Assembly: GCA_947570515.1 (NCBI GenBank)
Contig: CANOUM010000089.1
Location: 1 to 6,642, forward strand
DNA: 6,642 bases
DNA from: an uncultured Clostridia bacterium
GTDB taxonomy: Bacteria; Bacillota; Clostridia; Lachnospirales; Bianqueaceae
Direction of reading: 5' to 3'
Shown here piece by piece: positions 1 through 6,583 of the stretch. Positions within the stretch are counted from its first letter, which is position 1. Each line of letters begins with the position of its first letter. Both the position numbers and the translations under genes were made by a program. Below the pieces are notes generated by a model. That model saw only the letters and a program-made list of their open reading frames with translations. It did no database searches and was not told the origin of the DNA.

Positions 1-817
1 AAATAATTCCTTTTTCTACCGCATGCCTTACCTGACAATCCGGCTCGCTGCGATGCTGACAGTCCGGAAAACGGCAGGTTCCCAAATACGGCAGAAACTC
101 CGGATAATACTCTGCCAGTTTTTCATGACTCCATTCTTTCATATAAAATGAACTGAACCCAGGCGTATCGGCAATCCAGCCGCTCCCCTCTTTTAAGGGA
201 AGCAGCCTGGCATGACGAGTTGTATTTTTGCCTCTGGCTATTTTTTCACTCAGCTGCCCTGTTTCCTGCTGGGCTCCCGTCAAAGCATTGATCAGAGATG
301 ACTTACCTACCCCGGAAGGGCCCGCCAACACTGTAATTTTGTTTTGCAGTCTATTGCGAAGCTCCCTCATATCTGCCTCATTCTGTTCATAAGTGCTTAT
401 CTGATATACCGGATACGCTGCCTGCTGATACGCTGCTTTCGCTTCCTGAAGAAGCTCTGTCTGTGCCATATCCCAGAGATCAGCTTTATTCAAAATAATA
501 ATAACCGGAATGTTCTGTCTCTCTGCTTCCAGCAGAAAACGATCCAATAGCATGAAATGCGGCTGCGGATTGCATACAGCAAAAACAACTAAAATCTGAT
601 CGATATTCGCTGCAGCCGGCCTGATCAGCGCATTTTTCCTTTTCATAATCGCTTCCAGATAGTGCTCTTCCGATACGCTTACCCGATCTCCAATCAGCGG
701 AACCTGTTTCTGTTTACGAAAAATCCCTCTCGCCTTACAGCGTATATAACCTTCCCGCTCCAGATACACCTCATAATTTCCGCCGACTCCGGCAACAATG
801 ATTCCTTCTCTAGTCAT
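1..817 (-). CDS. rsgA: Ribosome small-subunit maturation GTPase RsgA (YjeQ/CpgA), C-terminus cut by the window edge
   Basis: RsgA is a circularly permuted GTPase that binds the immature 30S subunit late in assembly and is released on GTP hydrolysis. My translation gives 272 residues before the left edge; family members are near 290-300, so roughly 20-25 C-terminal residues are missing. Residues 1 to about 65 fit the N-terminal OB-fold. The permuted G motifs follow: G4 NKAD (110-113), a G5-like Ser near 141, G1 GPSGVGKSS (166-174), switch I/G2 RGKNTTR (195-201) and G3 DTPG (217-220). A zinc knuckle C-x4-C-x-H-x5-C uses C248, C253, H255 and C261. The ATG directly follows the pknB TAA in the same frame, so no upstream start exists. 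Only a weak purine run (GAAGAAG) precedes it, which suggests translational coupling to pknB. The odd point is Asn198 where most homologues have His in the HTT motif. The identification is very secure. Confidence 0.97.
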   Translation of the reverse strand, partial: MTREGIIVAGVGGNYEVYLEREGYIRCKARGIFRKQKQVPLIGDRVSVSEEHYLEAIMKRKNALIRPAAANIDQILVVFAVCNPQPHFMLLDRFLLEAERQNIPVIIILNKADLWDMAQTELLQEAKAAYQQAAYPVYQISTYEQNEADMRELRNRLQNKITVLAGPSGVGKSSLINALTGAQQETGQLSEKIARGKNTTRHARLLPLKEGSGWIADTPGFSSFYMKEWSHEKLAEYYPEFLPYLGTCRFPDCQHRSEPDCQVRHAVEKGII

Positions 818-2638
818 TTACTTCTTCACTGTTTCACTCATAATGAGTCCATCATCCAAAAACACTTCCACTCTCTCCGTTCCGGCCGGATAATTCACCT
901 TGAGTGCTTTCCCGGGGAAAAGCTCAAATGTCGAATAGGAAATCTGATTATCATAAATTTTACTTGCCTGATTATCTTTATCATACGCCTGCACGACCAA
1001 CCTGCCGCCATCCCCTTCTTTGGCAAATAACTGCGTAATGGAAATGGTTCCTCCGTTTGTTGACGTACTGCTGTTCTCATACGGTCCTTTGCTGATCGTG
1101 AGATCAATCGGCGTATTTTTAAGCACTTCTGTTTCTTTTTCCGTACCTTGATTGATCACATAGCCTTCCGGATACGTATCATTGAACTCGTCGCTAATCT
1201 GTCCTACGTCAAGTCCTTTCTCCTTCAGCTTAGCAATGGCTTCCTCCTTCGGCAGATTCGTAACATCGGGTACAGGGACAAAGCTCTGTTCTTTTCCTAC
1301 GCTTACATACAGAATTACCGATATATTATCTTTAATTTCCGTCCCCTCTGCCGGCTCCTGTGCAATGATGTTTCCTACTTCAATGGTTTCATCATTTCTT
1401 CCTTCTGTTTGAAAATGAATCCCCCTGCGGTTCAGCTCTTCTCTTGCGGTCTCATAGGACAGCCCCTCTACCTTAGGCATTTTAATGGTCTCGCCTTCAT
1501 TGCTTACGGTACTGCTTTCCAGCTGACCGGGCTCCTGTATGCCGCTGCTTTCTGCTCCTGTCGAAGTTTCTTTCCCCGGATTTCCTGCAAGTGCCTGTTG
1601 AAGCAGAATCACCAAAAGAATCAATAATGCAATGCCAAGCACGGCACCCGTAACGACCAAATTTCTTCGTCTTTTCTGCTGCCTTCTCCTTTGCTCTCGC
1701 TGTGCGATCAGCTGCTGTCTTTCCCTCTCCTGCTCCTCCGGCGATTTCATCGGCGGCCGGTTGCGGTTGATATAATCTCCCCGGGAAGAGGCAACCTCCC
1801 GGATCCGATATCCGGGATTTTTATAAACGCGTTTCATATCCTGAATCAGCTCATCCGCTGTCTGATAGCGAAGATCGGGACGCTTCTGCGTAAGCTTAAT
1901 GATAATATCCCGCACACCCGGCCAAATTTGCGGCGCCAGTCTCTGCGGATCCGGAAGCGCATCATGCAGATGACACATGGCTACCGCAACCGGCGTTTCA
2001 GCAGTAAACGGCAGCTGCTTCGTCACCATTTCATACATGCTGATCCCTAATGAGTACAAATCGCTTCGGGCATCTACATAACTGCCTCTTGCCTGTTCTG
2101 GTGAAAAATAATGAACCGATCCCAGCGCCTCTCCCTGATTGGTAATCGTGGCTGAGGTCGCCGCTTTTGCAATACCAAAATCCGTTACTTTTACATCGCC
2201 CTGCGGCGTCACCATAATATTCTGCGGTTTGATATCCCGGTGAATGATTCCGTTTGTATGAGCGACCTTCAAAGCCTCTGCGATCTTAATAGAGATCTTC
2301 AGTACTTCTTCTGAACTGAGCATATCCCGGCGTTTTATATATTCTTTTAATGTAATACCGTCGATATACTCCATAACAATGAAATCAATGTAAAATTCTT
2401 GTCCCAAATCATATACTGCCACAATATTGGGATGCGTTAAGCTGCCTGCTGCAAGTGCTTCTTTACGAAATTTAGAAAGTACCGCCTCATCCTCTGCGTA
2501 CTCATGCTTCAGCACTTTCAGCGCTACCATCCGGCGCAGCTTATAATCTTTTGCTTTATATACAATGGCCATACCGCCGCTTCCGATTTCTTCTACAATT
2601 TCATAGCGGTTTACCAATACTCTGCCTGGCTCAAGCAT
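818..2638 (-). CDS. pknB: Membrane Ser/Thr protein kinase with PASTA repeats (PknB/PrkC family)
   Basis: This is a Hanks-type kinase that phosphorylates cytoplasmic proteins and carries an extracellular sensor; PASTA domains in this family bind peptidoglycan fragments or lipid II. With the start used here it has 606 residues. The kinase domain (about 11-270) is intact: glycine loop GSGGMAIVY (19-27), ATP-anchoring K41, helix C E60, HRD loop with D135, DFG (153-155), Thr-rich activation segment (T161, T164, T166) and SPE (179-181). A charged Arg/Gln/Glu-rich linker (about 299-326) leads to one membrane helix (about 327-350), which fits a cytoplasmic kinase and an external C-terminus. PASTA units lie at about 385-448 and 454-518. 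Residues 530-606 are a beta-rich region that is not PASTA-like. I chose the internal ATG at 2638 over one at 2665 because GGAGG lies 9 nt upstream and homologues start just before the RYEI segment. It overlaps stp by 8 nt. Confidence 0.96.
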   Translation of the reverse strand: MLEPGRVLVNRYEIVEEIGSGGMAIVYKAKDYKLRRMVALKVLKHEYAEDEAVLSKFRKEALAAGSLTHPNIVAVYDLGQEFYIDFIVMEYIDGITLKEYIKRRDMLSSEEVLKISIKIAEALKVAHTNGIIHRDIKPQNIMVTPQGDVKVTDFGIAKAATSATITNQGEALGSVHYFSPEQARGSYVDARSDLYSLGISMYEMVTKQLPFTAETPVAVAMCHLHDALPDPQRLAPQIWPGVRDIIIKLTQKRPDLRYQTADELIQDMKRVYKNPGYRIREVASSRGDYINRNRPPMKSPEEQERERQQLIAQREQRRRQQKRRRNLVVTGAVLGIALLILLVILLQQALAGNPGKETSTGAESSGIQEPGQLESSTVSNEGETIKMPKVEGLSYETAREELNRRGIHFQTEGRNDETIEVGNIIAQEPAEGTEIKDNISVILYVSVGKEQSFVPVPDVTNLPKEEAIAKLKEKGLDVGQISDEFNDTYPEGYVINQGTEKETEVLKNTPIDLTISKGPYENSSTSTNGGTISITQLFAKEGDGGRLVVQAYDKDNQASKIYDNQISYSTFELFPGKALKVNYPAGTERVEVFLDDGLIMSETVKK

Positions 2639-3425
2639 TGTCTCCTTCCTCCCCCGTAAAGTCAATTACAATAACAGATATATTATCTTTGCCTCCATTA
2701 TCATTCGCCTTCTGTACAAGATGCTCTGCTATTTCTTCTACTGTCCTCTTTTCAGAAAGCACATTCAAAATTTCTAAATCCGTTACCATATTGCTAAGTC
2801 CGTCTGAGCAAAGAAGCACACGGAACAAATCGCTCGCCTCAAGCTTAAAATCATCTATTTCTACTGTTTCATCAATACCGACAGCGCGTGTGATCATATT
2901 TTTCTGCGGATGCACGCGGGCCTCTTCTTCTGTGATCATTCCCTGCTTCAGCAGCATTTCTACGATAGAATGATCCTCCGTTACCTTTTCCAGTGACATA
3001 GGCCTCTGCCCTGCACGATTTAACTGATATAAGCGGCTGTCTCCCACATTAATGCAGTATAGGGCTCTATCGCAAAACGCCGCTGCGACAAAGGTGGTGC
3101 CCATCCCCTGATAATCTTCTGATTCCTTTGACAGCTCATACACCTGCCGGTTCGCTTCTTCCAGCGCCCGGTGCATGAGCTCAAAAATATCATCAGCCTC
3201 CAGAGAATGCTCACGAATATAATTTACAAAGCTGCGCACGGCTTCTGCTGAGGCTAAATCTCCGGCTTTATGTCCACCCATTCCATCAGCTACGATAAAT
3301 AAATTAGGAAGAACGCCTACCGGCTCTTCAGAGCAGAATACCGTATCCTGATTCATCTTTCTTACTTTTCCTACATCGCAGCGCACTGCTGCCACTGCTT
3401 TTTTGCTCTTAATTGCCTCTTCCAT
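2631..3425 (-). CDS. stp: PP2C-family Ser/Thr protein phosphatase (Stp/PrpC), partner of the adjacent PASTA kinase
   Basis: This is a soluble metal-dependent phosphatase that reverses phosphorylation by the kinase encoded next to it. At 264 residues it is a minimal bacterial PP2C with no extra domain or membrane segment. Motifs in order: CDVGKVRKMNQD (16-27, metal ligand D27), VADGMGGH (45-52, D47), GTTFVAAAF (109-117), INVGDSRLY (125-133), TEDHS (149-153), ITRAVG (178-183), CSDGL (206-210, D208) and GGKDNIS (244-250, D247). The Asp residues expected for the dinuclear Mg/Mn site are all present. The start overlaps the end of rlmN by 17 nt, with AAAGGA placed 6 nt upstream of the ATG. Its TGA lies inside an 8 nt overlap with pknB, which suggests coupled synthesis of phosphatase and kinase. 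The symbol stp is used by family; prpC is the Bacillus name. Confidence 0.96.
   Translation of the reverse strand: MEEAIKSKKAVAAVRCDVGKVRKMNQDTVFCSEEPVGVLPNLFIVADGMGGHKAGDLASAEAVRSFVNYIREHSLEADDIFELMHRALEEANRQVYELSKESEDYQGMGTTFVAAAFCDRALYCINVGDSRLYQLNRAGQRPMSLEKVTEDHSIVEMLLKQGMITEEEARVHPQKNMITRAVGIDETVEIDDFKLEASDLFRVLLCSDGLSNMVTDLEILNVLSEKRTVEEIAEHLVQKANDNGGKDNISVIVIDFTGEEGDNA
2648..2653 (-). promoter_or_regulatory. Ribosome binding site that decides the pknB start
   Basis: GGGAGG on the minus strand lies 9 nt before the ATG at 2638. A second purine run, AAGGAG at 2642-2647, ends only 3 nt before that ATG. Both lie downstream of the alternative ATG at 2665 and so cannot serve it. This supports the shorter 606-residue kinase. 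The site is inside the last codons of the phosphatase gene. Confidence 0.8.
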
Positions 3426-4473
3426 TCGTCTTCCTTTCTGCCTTGGCTCTCAGCTGTCCGCAAGCCGCATCTATATTTTTTCCCATTTCTCTGCGCAAAG
3501 TCACCGGTATATGCCGTTCATTCAATACCTGTATAAACTGTTCAACAGCCTCCGGCGCCGGCCGCTCAAACCCGCACTCCTTTACCGGGTTCACCGGTAT
3601 TACATTGACATGACACAGCATCCCCTTCAAACGGTCTGCCAGCTCATGAGCGCAGTGCCTGGTATCATTTATCCCTTTAATTAACAGATATTCAAATGTA
3701 AGCCGCCTGTTTGTTTTCTCTATATAATAGCGACAGGCCTCCAACAGCTCCTTCATAGATACCGCCTCTGCTACGCGCATGATCTGTTTTCTAATCCCGT
3801 CATTCGGCGCATGAAGAGAAATCGCCATTGTAATTGGCAGATTCAGATCCGCCAACTCCCGCAAACGAGCGGTAAGTCCGCAGGTAGAGACGGTAATGCT
3901 GCGTAAACTTAGATTTTTCCCCTCAGGCTGATGAATCAGCTGCAAAAATCTAAGCAGCGCCTCATAGTTATCAAGCGGCTCTCCGCATCCCATCACAACA
4001 ATGTGAGAAATGGTAATTTGCATTTCCCGCTCGACTGCATAGACTTGCTGCAGCATTTCTCCTGCTGTCAAATTTCTCTCCAGCCCATTTAAGGTAGACG
4101 CACAAAAGCGACAACCCATCCGACAGCCTGCCTGCGAGGATATACAAAGTGAATATCCAAAATGATATTTCATGAGTACGCTCTCGATAGCCGCCCCCTC
4201 CGCAGCTTCTCCTTCCGCCGGCAGCCTGATCAAAAATTTTCCTGTTCCATCCTCTGCGATCTGGCGCTGTTCTATGTAAGCAGGCCTTAGCGGCGCGATC
4301 TCCTGCAGCTTTTCCCGCAGCCCTCTGCTCAGATCTGACATTTCCTCAAAGCTCTGCGCATGCTTTTGATGCAGCCACTTAAAGATCTGCAGCGCACGAA
4401 ATCCCTGCTCCCCTAACTCGCTTATATATGCCTGAAGCTCCGGTATGGATTTACTATACCAGTCATACTGCAT
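3409..4473 (-). CDS. rlmN: Dual-specificity RNA methyltransferase RlmN (radical SAM)
   Basis: RlmN methylates C2 of adenosine at 23S rRNA A2503 (E. coli numbering) and, in E. coli, A37 of some tRNAs, using a [4Fe-4S] cluster and two SAM molecules through a methyl-cysteine intermediate. The 354-residue length is typical. The cluster-binding C-x3-C-x2-C is C117, C121, C124. The two Cys of the ping-pong mechanism are C110 (in SLCISS) and the methyl-carrying C338 (in ACGQL). The GEP motif (164-166) supports RlmN rather than the resistance methylase Cfr, which has GEA. The preceding residue is Cys163, where Met, Thr or Ser is more familiar. The N-terminal helical region (about 1-65) is the usual RNA-binding accessory domain. 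The start lies 9 nt after the rsmB stop; the only SD-like sequence, AAGGG, ends 13 nt upstream, so initiation may rely on coupling. The C-terminus overlaps the stp start. Confidence 0.97.
   Translation of the reverse strand: MQYDWYSKSIPELQAYISELGEQGFRALQIFKWLHQKHAQSFEEMSDLSRGLREKLQEIAPLRPAYIEQRQIAEDGTGKFLIRLPAEGEAAEGAAIESVLMKYHFGYSLCISSQAGCRMGCRFCASTLNGLERNLTAGEMLQQVYAVEREMQITISHIVVMGCGEPLDNYEALLRFLQLIHQPEGKNLSLRSITVSTCGLTARLRELADLNLPITMAISLHAPNDGIRKQIMRVAEAVSMKELLEACRYYIEKTNRRLTFEYLLIKGINDTRHCAHELADRLKGMLCHVNVIPVNPVKECGFERPAPEAVEQFIQVLNERHIPVTLRREMGKNIDAACGQLRAKAERKTNGRGN
3432..3437 (-). promoter_or_regulatory. Ribosome binding site of stp
   Basis: AAAGGA on the minus strand lies 6 nt before the ATG at 3425 and is embedded in the final codons of rlmN. 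It supports the stp start within the 17 nt overlap. Confidence 0.7.
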
Positions 4474-4482
4474 GAATGTTTC

Positions 4483-5829
4483 TCATCCCTTCTTTTTTAA
4501 CGCTGCTACAAAAAAACCGTCATGCCCGTTTTTTTGCGGCCATAAGGTCAAATACTTCGTCCATAGTCTATCACATTCCGGCAGGCTTGGCAAACGCTTT
4601 TCTAATGATTGTACAGTAAATTGTGAATTTTTCTTTAAAAACCACTCGATCTGGTCATCATTTTCACATTTACTAAGTGTACAGGTGCTGTATACCAAAA
4701 TTCCACCCGGCCTCACTGCCGATGCTGCCGTCTGCAAAAGCTGTCTTTGCAGCTGCACCAGCTCCTTTTCTTGCTCCGGTGTATGATGCAGCTTAATATC
4801 CGGCTTAGAGCGCAAAATTCCAAGCCCTGAACAGGGTGCATCCAGCAATACCCGATCATACGCTTCTTTATCCTCCGGCCGCGGCACACATCCGTCTGCC
4901 GCTTCTGCATGTATGCATGAAAGCCCCATCCGCTTTTGATTCTCCTCGATCAGCTGAACGCGATGCGGATGCAAATCCCGGCAGCTGATATATCCCTGAT
5001 CCTGCATAAGCTGTGCCATAAAAGTAGATTTACCGCCCGGAGCCCCGCATAGATCCAGCACACGCTCCCCCGGCTGCGCCCCTACCGCCCATGCGGCCAG
5101 CATACTGCTTTCATCCTGAACCGTGATCTGACCATCTTTGTACAGCTCCCATTTTGAAATATCTCCCGTATGCCGCACATACAATGCTTCCGGCAAAATG
5201 CCCTGCCAAACCTCTGTCTGAGCAGCCAGCTTCTCTCTCGCCTCTTCTGGTGAAATTTTCAATGTATTTACCCGCACACAGACCATTCCTGGTTCTGCCA
5301 TTCTCTGCAAAAGTCCTTCCGCCTGCAGGCGTCCATAATCCTTTATCCACTTTTGCACAATCCATTCCGGCATATCATATTGAAGAGACAATGCTTTCAC
5401 CGGTTCTCGCTCTGAATCAGGCATGGGGAAAACACATGCCTTTCTTTGCGCTGTGCGCAAAACTCCGTTTGCATATCCGGCCAACGCATGGTAACGTGAC
5501 TGTTTTACCAGCTCTACTGTTTGATAAATGGCGGCTCGGTCCGGCGTCCCATCCATATAGCGCAGCTGACAAATTCCCAGCCGCAGGCAGATGAGTAAAT
5601 AAGGCTTGAGTTTTTTGAGCGGTACTTTCGAATAGGTTTCAATGATAGCGTCAATGGAAATGAGATGAGTGAGGGTGGTGTAGACCAGCCCTGTGAAAAA
5701 CCTCCGGTCAAGCTCGGAAACCGCTGCAGGAAATGCTTTTAAATGCTGATTCACAATAAGGGAACTATAGCCGCCCCGGTATAGAATTTCTTCTAATGCC
5801 AGCGCGGCTTCTTTGCGCATATCAATCAT
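4483..5829 (-). CDS. rsmB: 16S rRNA (cytosine-967-C5)-methyltransferase RsmB
   Basis: RsmB uses SAM to make m5C967 in 16S rRNA (E. coli numbering). The protein has 448 residues, the normal size for the two-domain family. Residues 1 to about 130 form the NusB-like RNA-binding domain, including the segment RRFFTGLVY (42-50). The C-terminal part is a Rossmann methyltransferase: motif I DLCGAPGGKST (259-269) binds SAM, RDLHPHR (284-290) follows strand 2, motif IV is DAPCSGLG (330-337, C333), and motif VI is YSTCTL (380-385) with the nucleophile C383. A terminal HDGFF (436-440) is characteristic of the family. The first ATG overlaps the metallopeptidase stop by 8 nt; GGAGG lies 14 nt upstream, which is long but better than for the in-frame ATG three codons later, so a start at 5820 cannot be excluded. 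The NusB-like domain separates RsmB from RsmF. Confidence 0.96.
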   Translation of the reverse strand: MIDMRKEAALALEEILYRGGYSSLIVNQHLKAFPAAVSELDRRFFTGLVYTTLTHLISIDAIIETYSKVPLKKLKPYLLICLRLGICQLRYMDGTPDRAAIYQTVELVKQSRYHALAGYANGVLRTAQRKACVFPMPDSEREPVKALSLQYDMPEWIVQKWIKDYGRLQAEGLLQRMAEPGMVCVRVNTLKISPEEAREKLAAQTEVWQGILPEALYVRHTGDISKWELYKDGQITVQDESSMLAAWAVGAQPGERVLDLCGAPGGKSTFMAQLMQDQGYISCRDLHPHRVQLIEENQKRMGLSCIHAEAADGCVPRPEDKEAYDRVLLDAPCSGLGILRSKPDIKLHHTPEQEKELVQLQRQLLQTAASAVRPGGILVYSTCTLSKCENDDQIEWFLKKNSQFTVQSLEKRLPSLPECDRLWTKYLTLWPQKNGHDGFFVAALKKKG

Positions 5830-6544
5830 TGCGGTTTCTGCGTCCTCCTACGATCAATAACAGACGCAGCAAATTGGCAAGCGCCTGTGCCATGGCGGCA
5901 ACATAAGTCAAGGCGGCAGCTTGTAAAACTTTTCGCGCCTTTCCCATTTCGTCCTCCATCAGGATCTGATTTTCACTGAGCAGGCGCAGGGCTCTTGAGG
6001 AAGCATTTAGCTCTACCGGAAGCGTAATCACCTGAAATAATACCGCAATCCCAAATAATGCAATGCCTGCTACAATGACATACCATCCAAACTGATTGCT
6101 TACACTGCTAAGACCGCCCATCAAAATTCCCAGGAACACCAAAGGCATCGCCAAACTGGAACCAATCCTGGTGAGCGGAATAATCGCATTGCGAAGCTGC
6201 AGCGGTGCGTAGCCCATTTGATGCTGGATCGCATGCCCCGCCTCATGCGCCGCCACTCCAATAGCGGCAATGGAGGTGCTGTTATATACGCTTTCTGAAA
6301 GACGCAGCACCCTGTTTCTCGGATCGTAATGATCGGTCAGATGACCGGATGTCATTTCCACCGGCACATCTAAAATCCCTGCGCCGCGCATAATGCTCAG
6401 GGCCACCGCCTGGCCTGTCATGCCTTTATAGCTTTTTTCCTGGCTGTACCGCCGAAAGGTTGAGCTGACTTTCGCCTGAGCATATAACGCCAAAATCACA
6501 GTCGGCAGCACCAAAATAATATAATATCGATCGATCCAGAACAT
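5822..6544 (-). CDS. Membrane zinc metallopeptidase, YugP family (Zn_peptidase_2)
   Basis: This is a predicted integral-membrane zinc protease of 240 residues, close to the usual family length of about 225-235. The first hydrophobic helix is at about 7-24. The zinc motif HEAGH is at 100-104, with H100 and H104 as ligands and E101 as catalytic base; a later acidic residue such as E178 (in PVELNAS) is a candidate third ligand by family pattern. Further hydrophobic segments lie at about 130-146, 153-175 and 205-232, followed by a short polar, basic tail. The start is well supported by GGGAGG 6 nt upstream. The substrate is not known to me for this family, and position between fmt and rsmB does not reveal it, though this placement is common in Clostridia. 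The stop overlaps the rsmB start by 8 nt. Family assignment is secure; function beyond membrane proteolysis is inference. Confidence 0.92.
   Translation of the reverse strand: MFWIDRYYIILVLPTVILALYAQAKVSSTFRRYSQEKSYKGMTGQAVALSIMRGAGILDVPVEMTSGHLTDHYDPRNRVLRLSESVYNSTSIAAIGVAAHEAGHAIQHQMGYAPLQLRNAIIPLTRIGSSLAMPLVFLGILMGGLSSVSNQFGWYVIVAGIALFGIAVLFQVITLPVELNASSRALRLLSENQILMEDEMGKARKVLQAAALTYVAAMAQALANLLRLLLIVGGRRNRND
5844..5848 (-). promoter_or_regulatory. Probable ribosome binding site of rsmB, with long spacing
   Basis: GGAGG on the minus strand ends 14 nt before the ATG at 5829, longer than the usual 5-10 nt. No better site is nearer to this ATG. Because the peptidase stop overlaps the start, ribosomes finishing the upstream gene may reinitiate here. 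Confidence 0.5.
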
Positions 6545-6550
6545 ACTCTT

Positions 6551-6556
6551 CCTCCC
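6551..6556 (-). promoter_or_regulatory. Ribosome binding site of the zinc metallopeptidase gene
   Basis: GGGAGG on the minus strand sits 6 nt before the ATG at 6544. It is the best-spaced Shine-Dalgarno site in the window, and it fixes this start. It lies in the 39 nt gap after fmt, the only real intergenic space here. Confidence 0.85.
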
Positions 6557-6583
6557 TTCTCACCGATCTGACTTTTTGATTTC

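Noticed and set aside
1148..1627. A 159-codon plus-strand reading frame opposite the PASTA and transmembrane region of pknB
   Set aside because: It lies entirely antisense to a secure gene, has low-complexity Leu/Phe/Cys-rich composition, no recognisable domain and no good ribosome binding site. It is a shadow frame.
2639..2665. A pknB start nine codons upstream, at the ATG at 2665
   Set aside because: The strong GGGAGG lies after this ATG, and the extra residues (TLRGRKETM) do not fit the family N-terminus. The extension is better read as the ribosome binding region.
2677..2690. A 14-nt sequence (GATATATTATCTTT) that also occurs at 1320-1333, as a possible repeat or operator
   Set aside because: Both copies are coding and in both cases encode KDNIS, once in a conserved PP2C metal motif and once in PASTA 1. 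Codon coincidence explains the match.
3552..3561. Perfect 10-nt palindrome CCGGCGCCGG
   Set aside because: It lies inside rlmN coding sequence, has no extended stem, loop or T-run, and is too short to support a regulatory or terminator role.
3409..4473. The radical SAM methylase as a Cfr-type antibiotic resistance gene
   Set aside because: It has GEP rather than GEA, typical RlmN length and a housekeeping operon position, all of which point to RlmN.
5154..5594. A 146-codon plus-strand reading frame opposite rsmB
   Set aside because: It is antisense to clear RsmB coding sequence and shows no domain or motif; other plus-strand frames, such as 2551-2973 and 662-1030, were rejected on the same grounds.
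6545..6583. The 39-nt gap after fmt as a site for a terminator or promoter
   Set aside because: I see no hairpin with a T-run and no convincing -35/-10 pair on the minus strand; only the ribosome binding site stands out.
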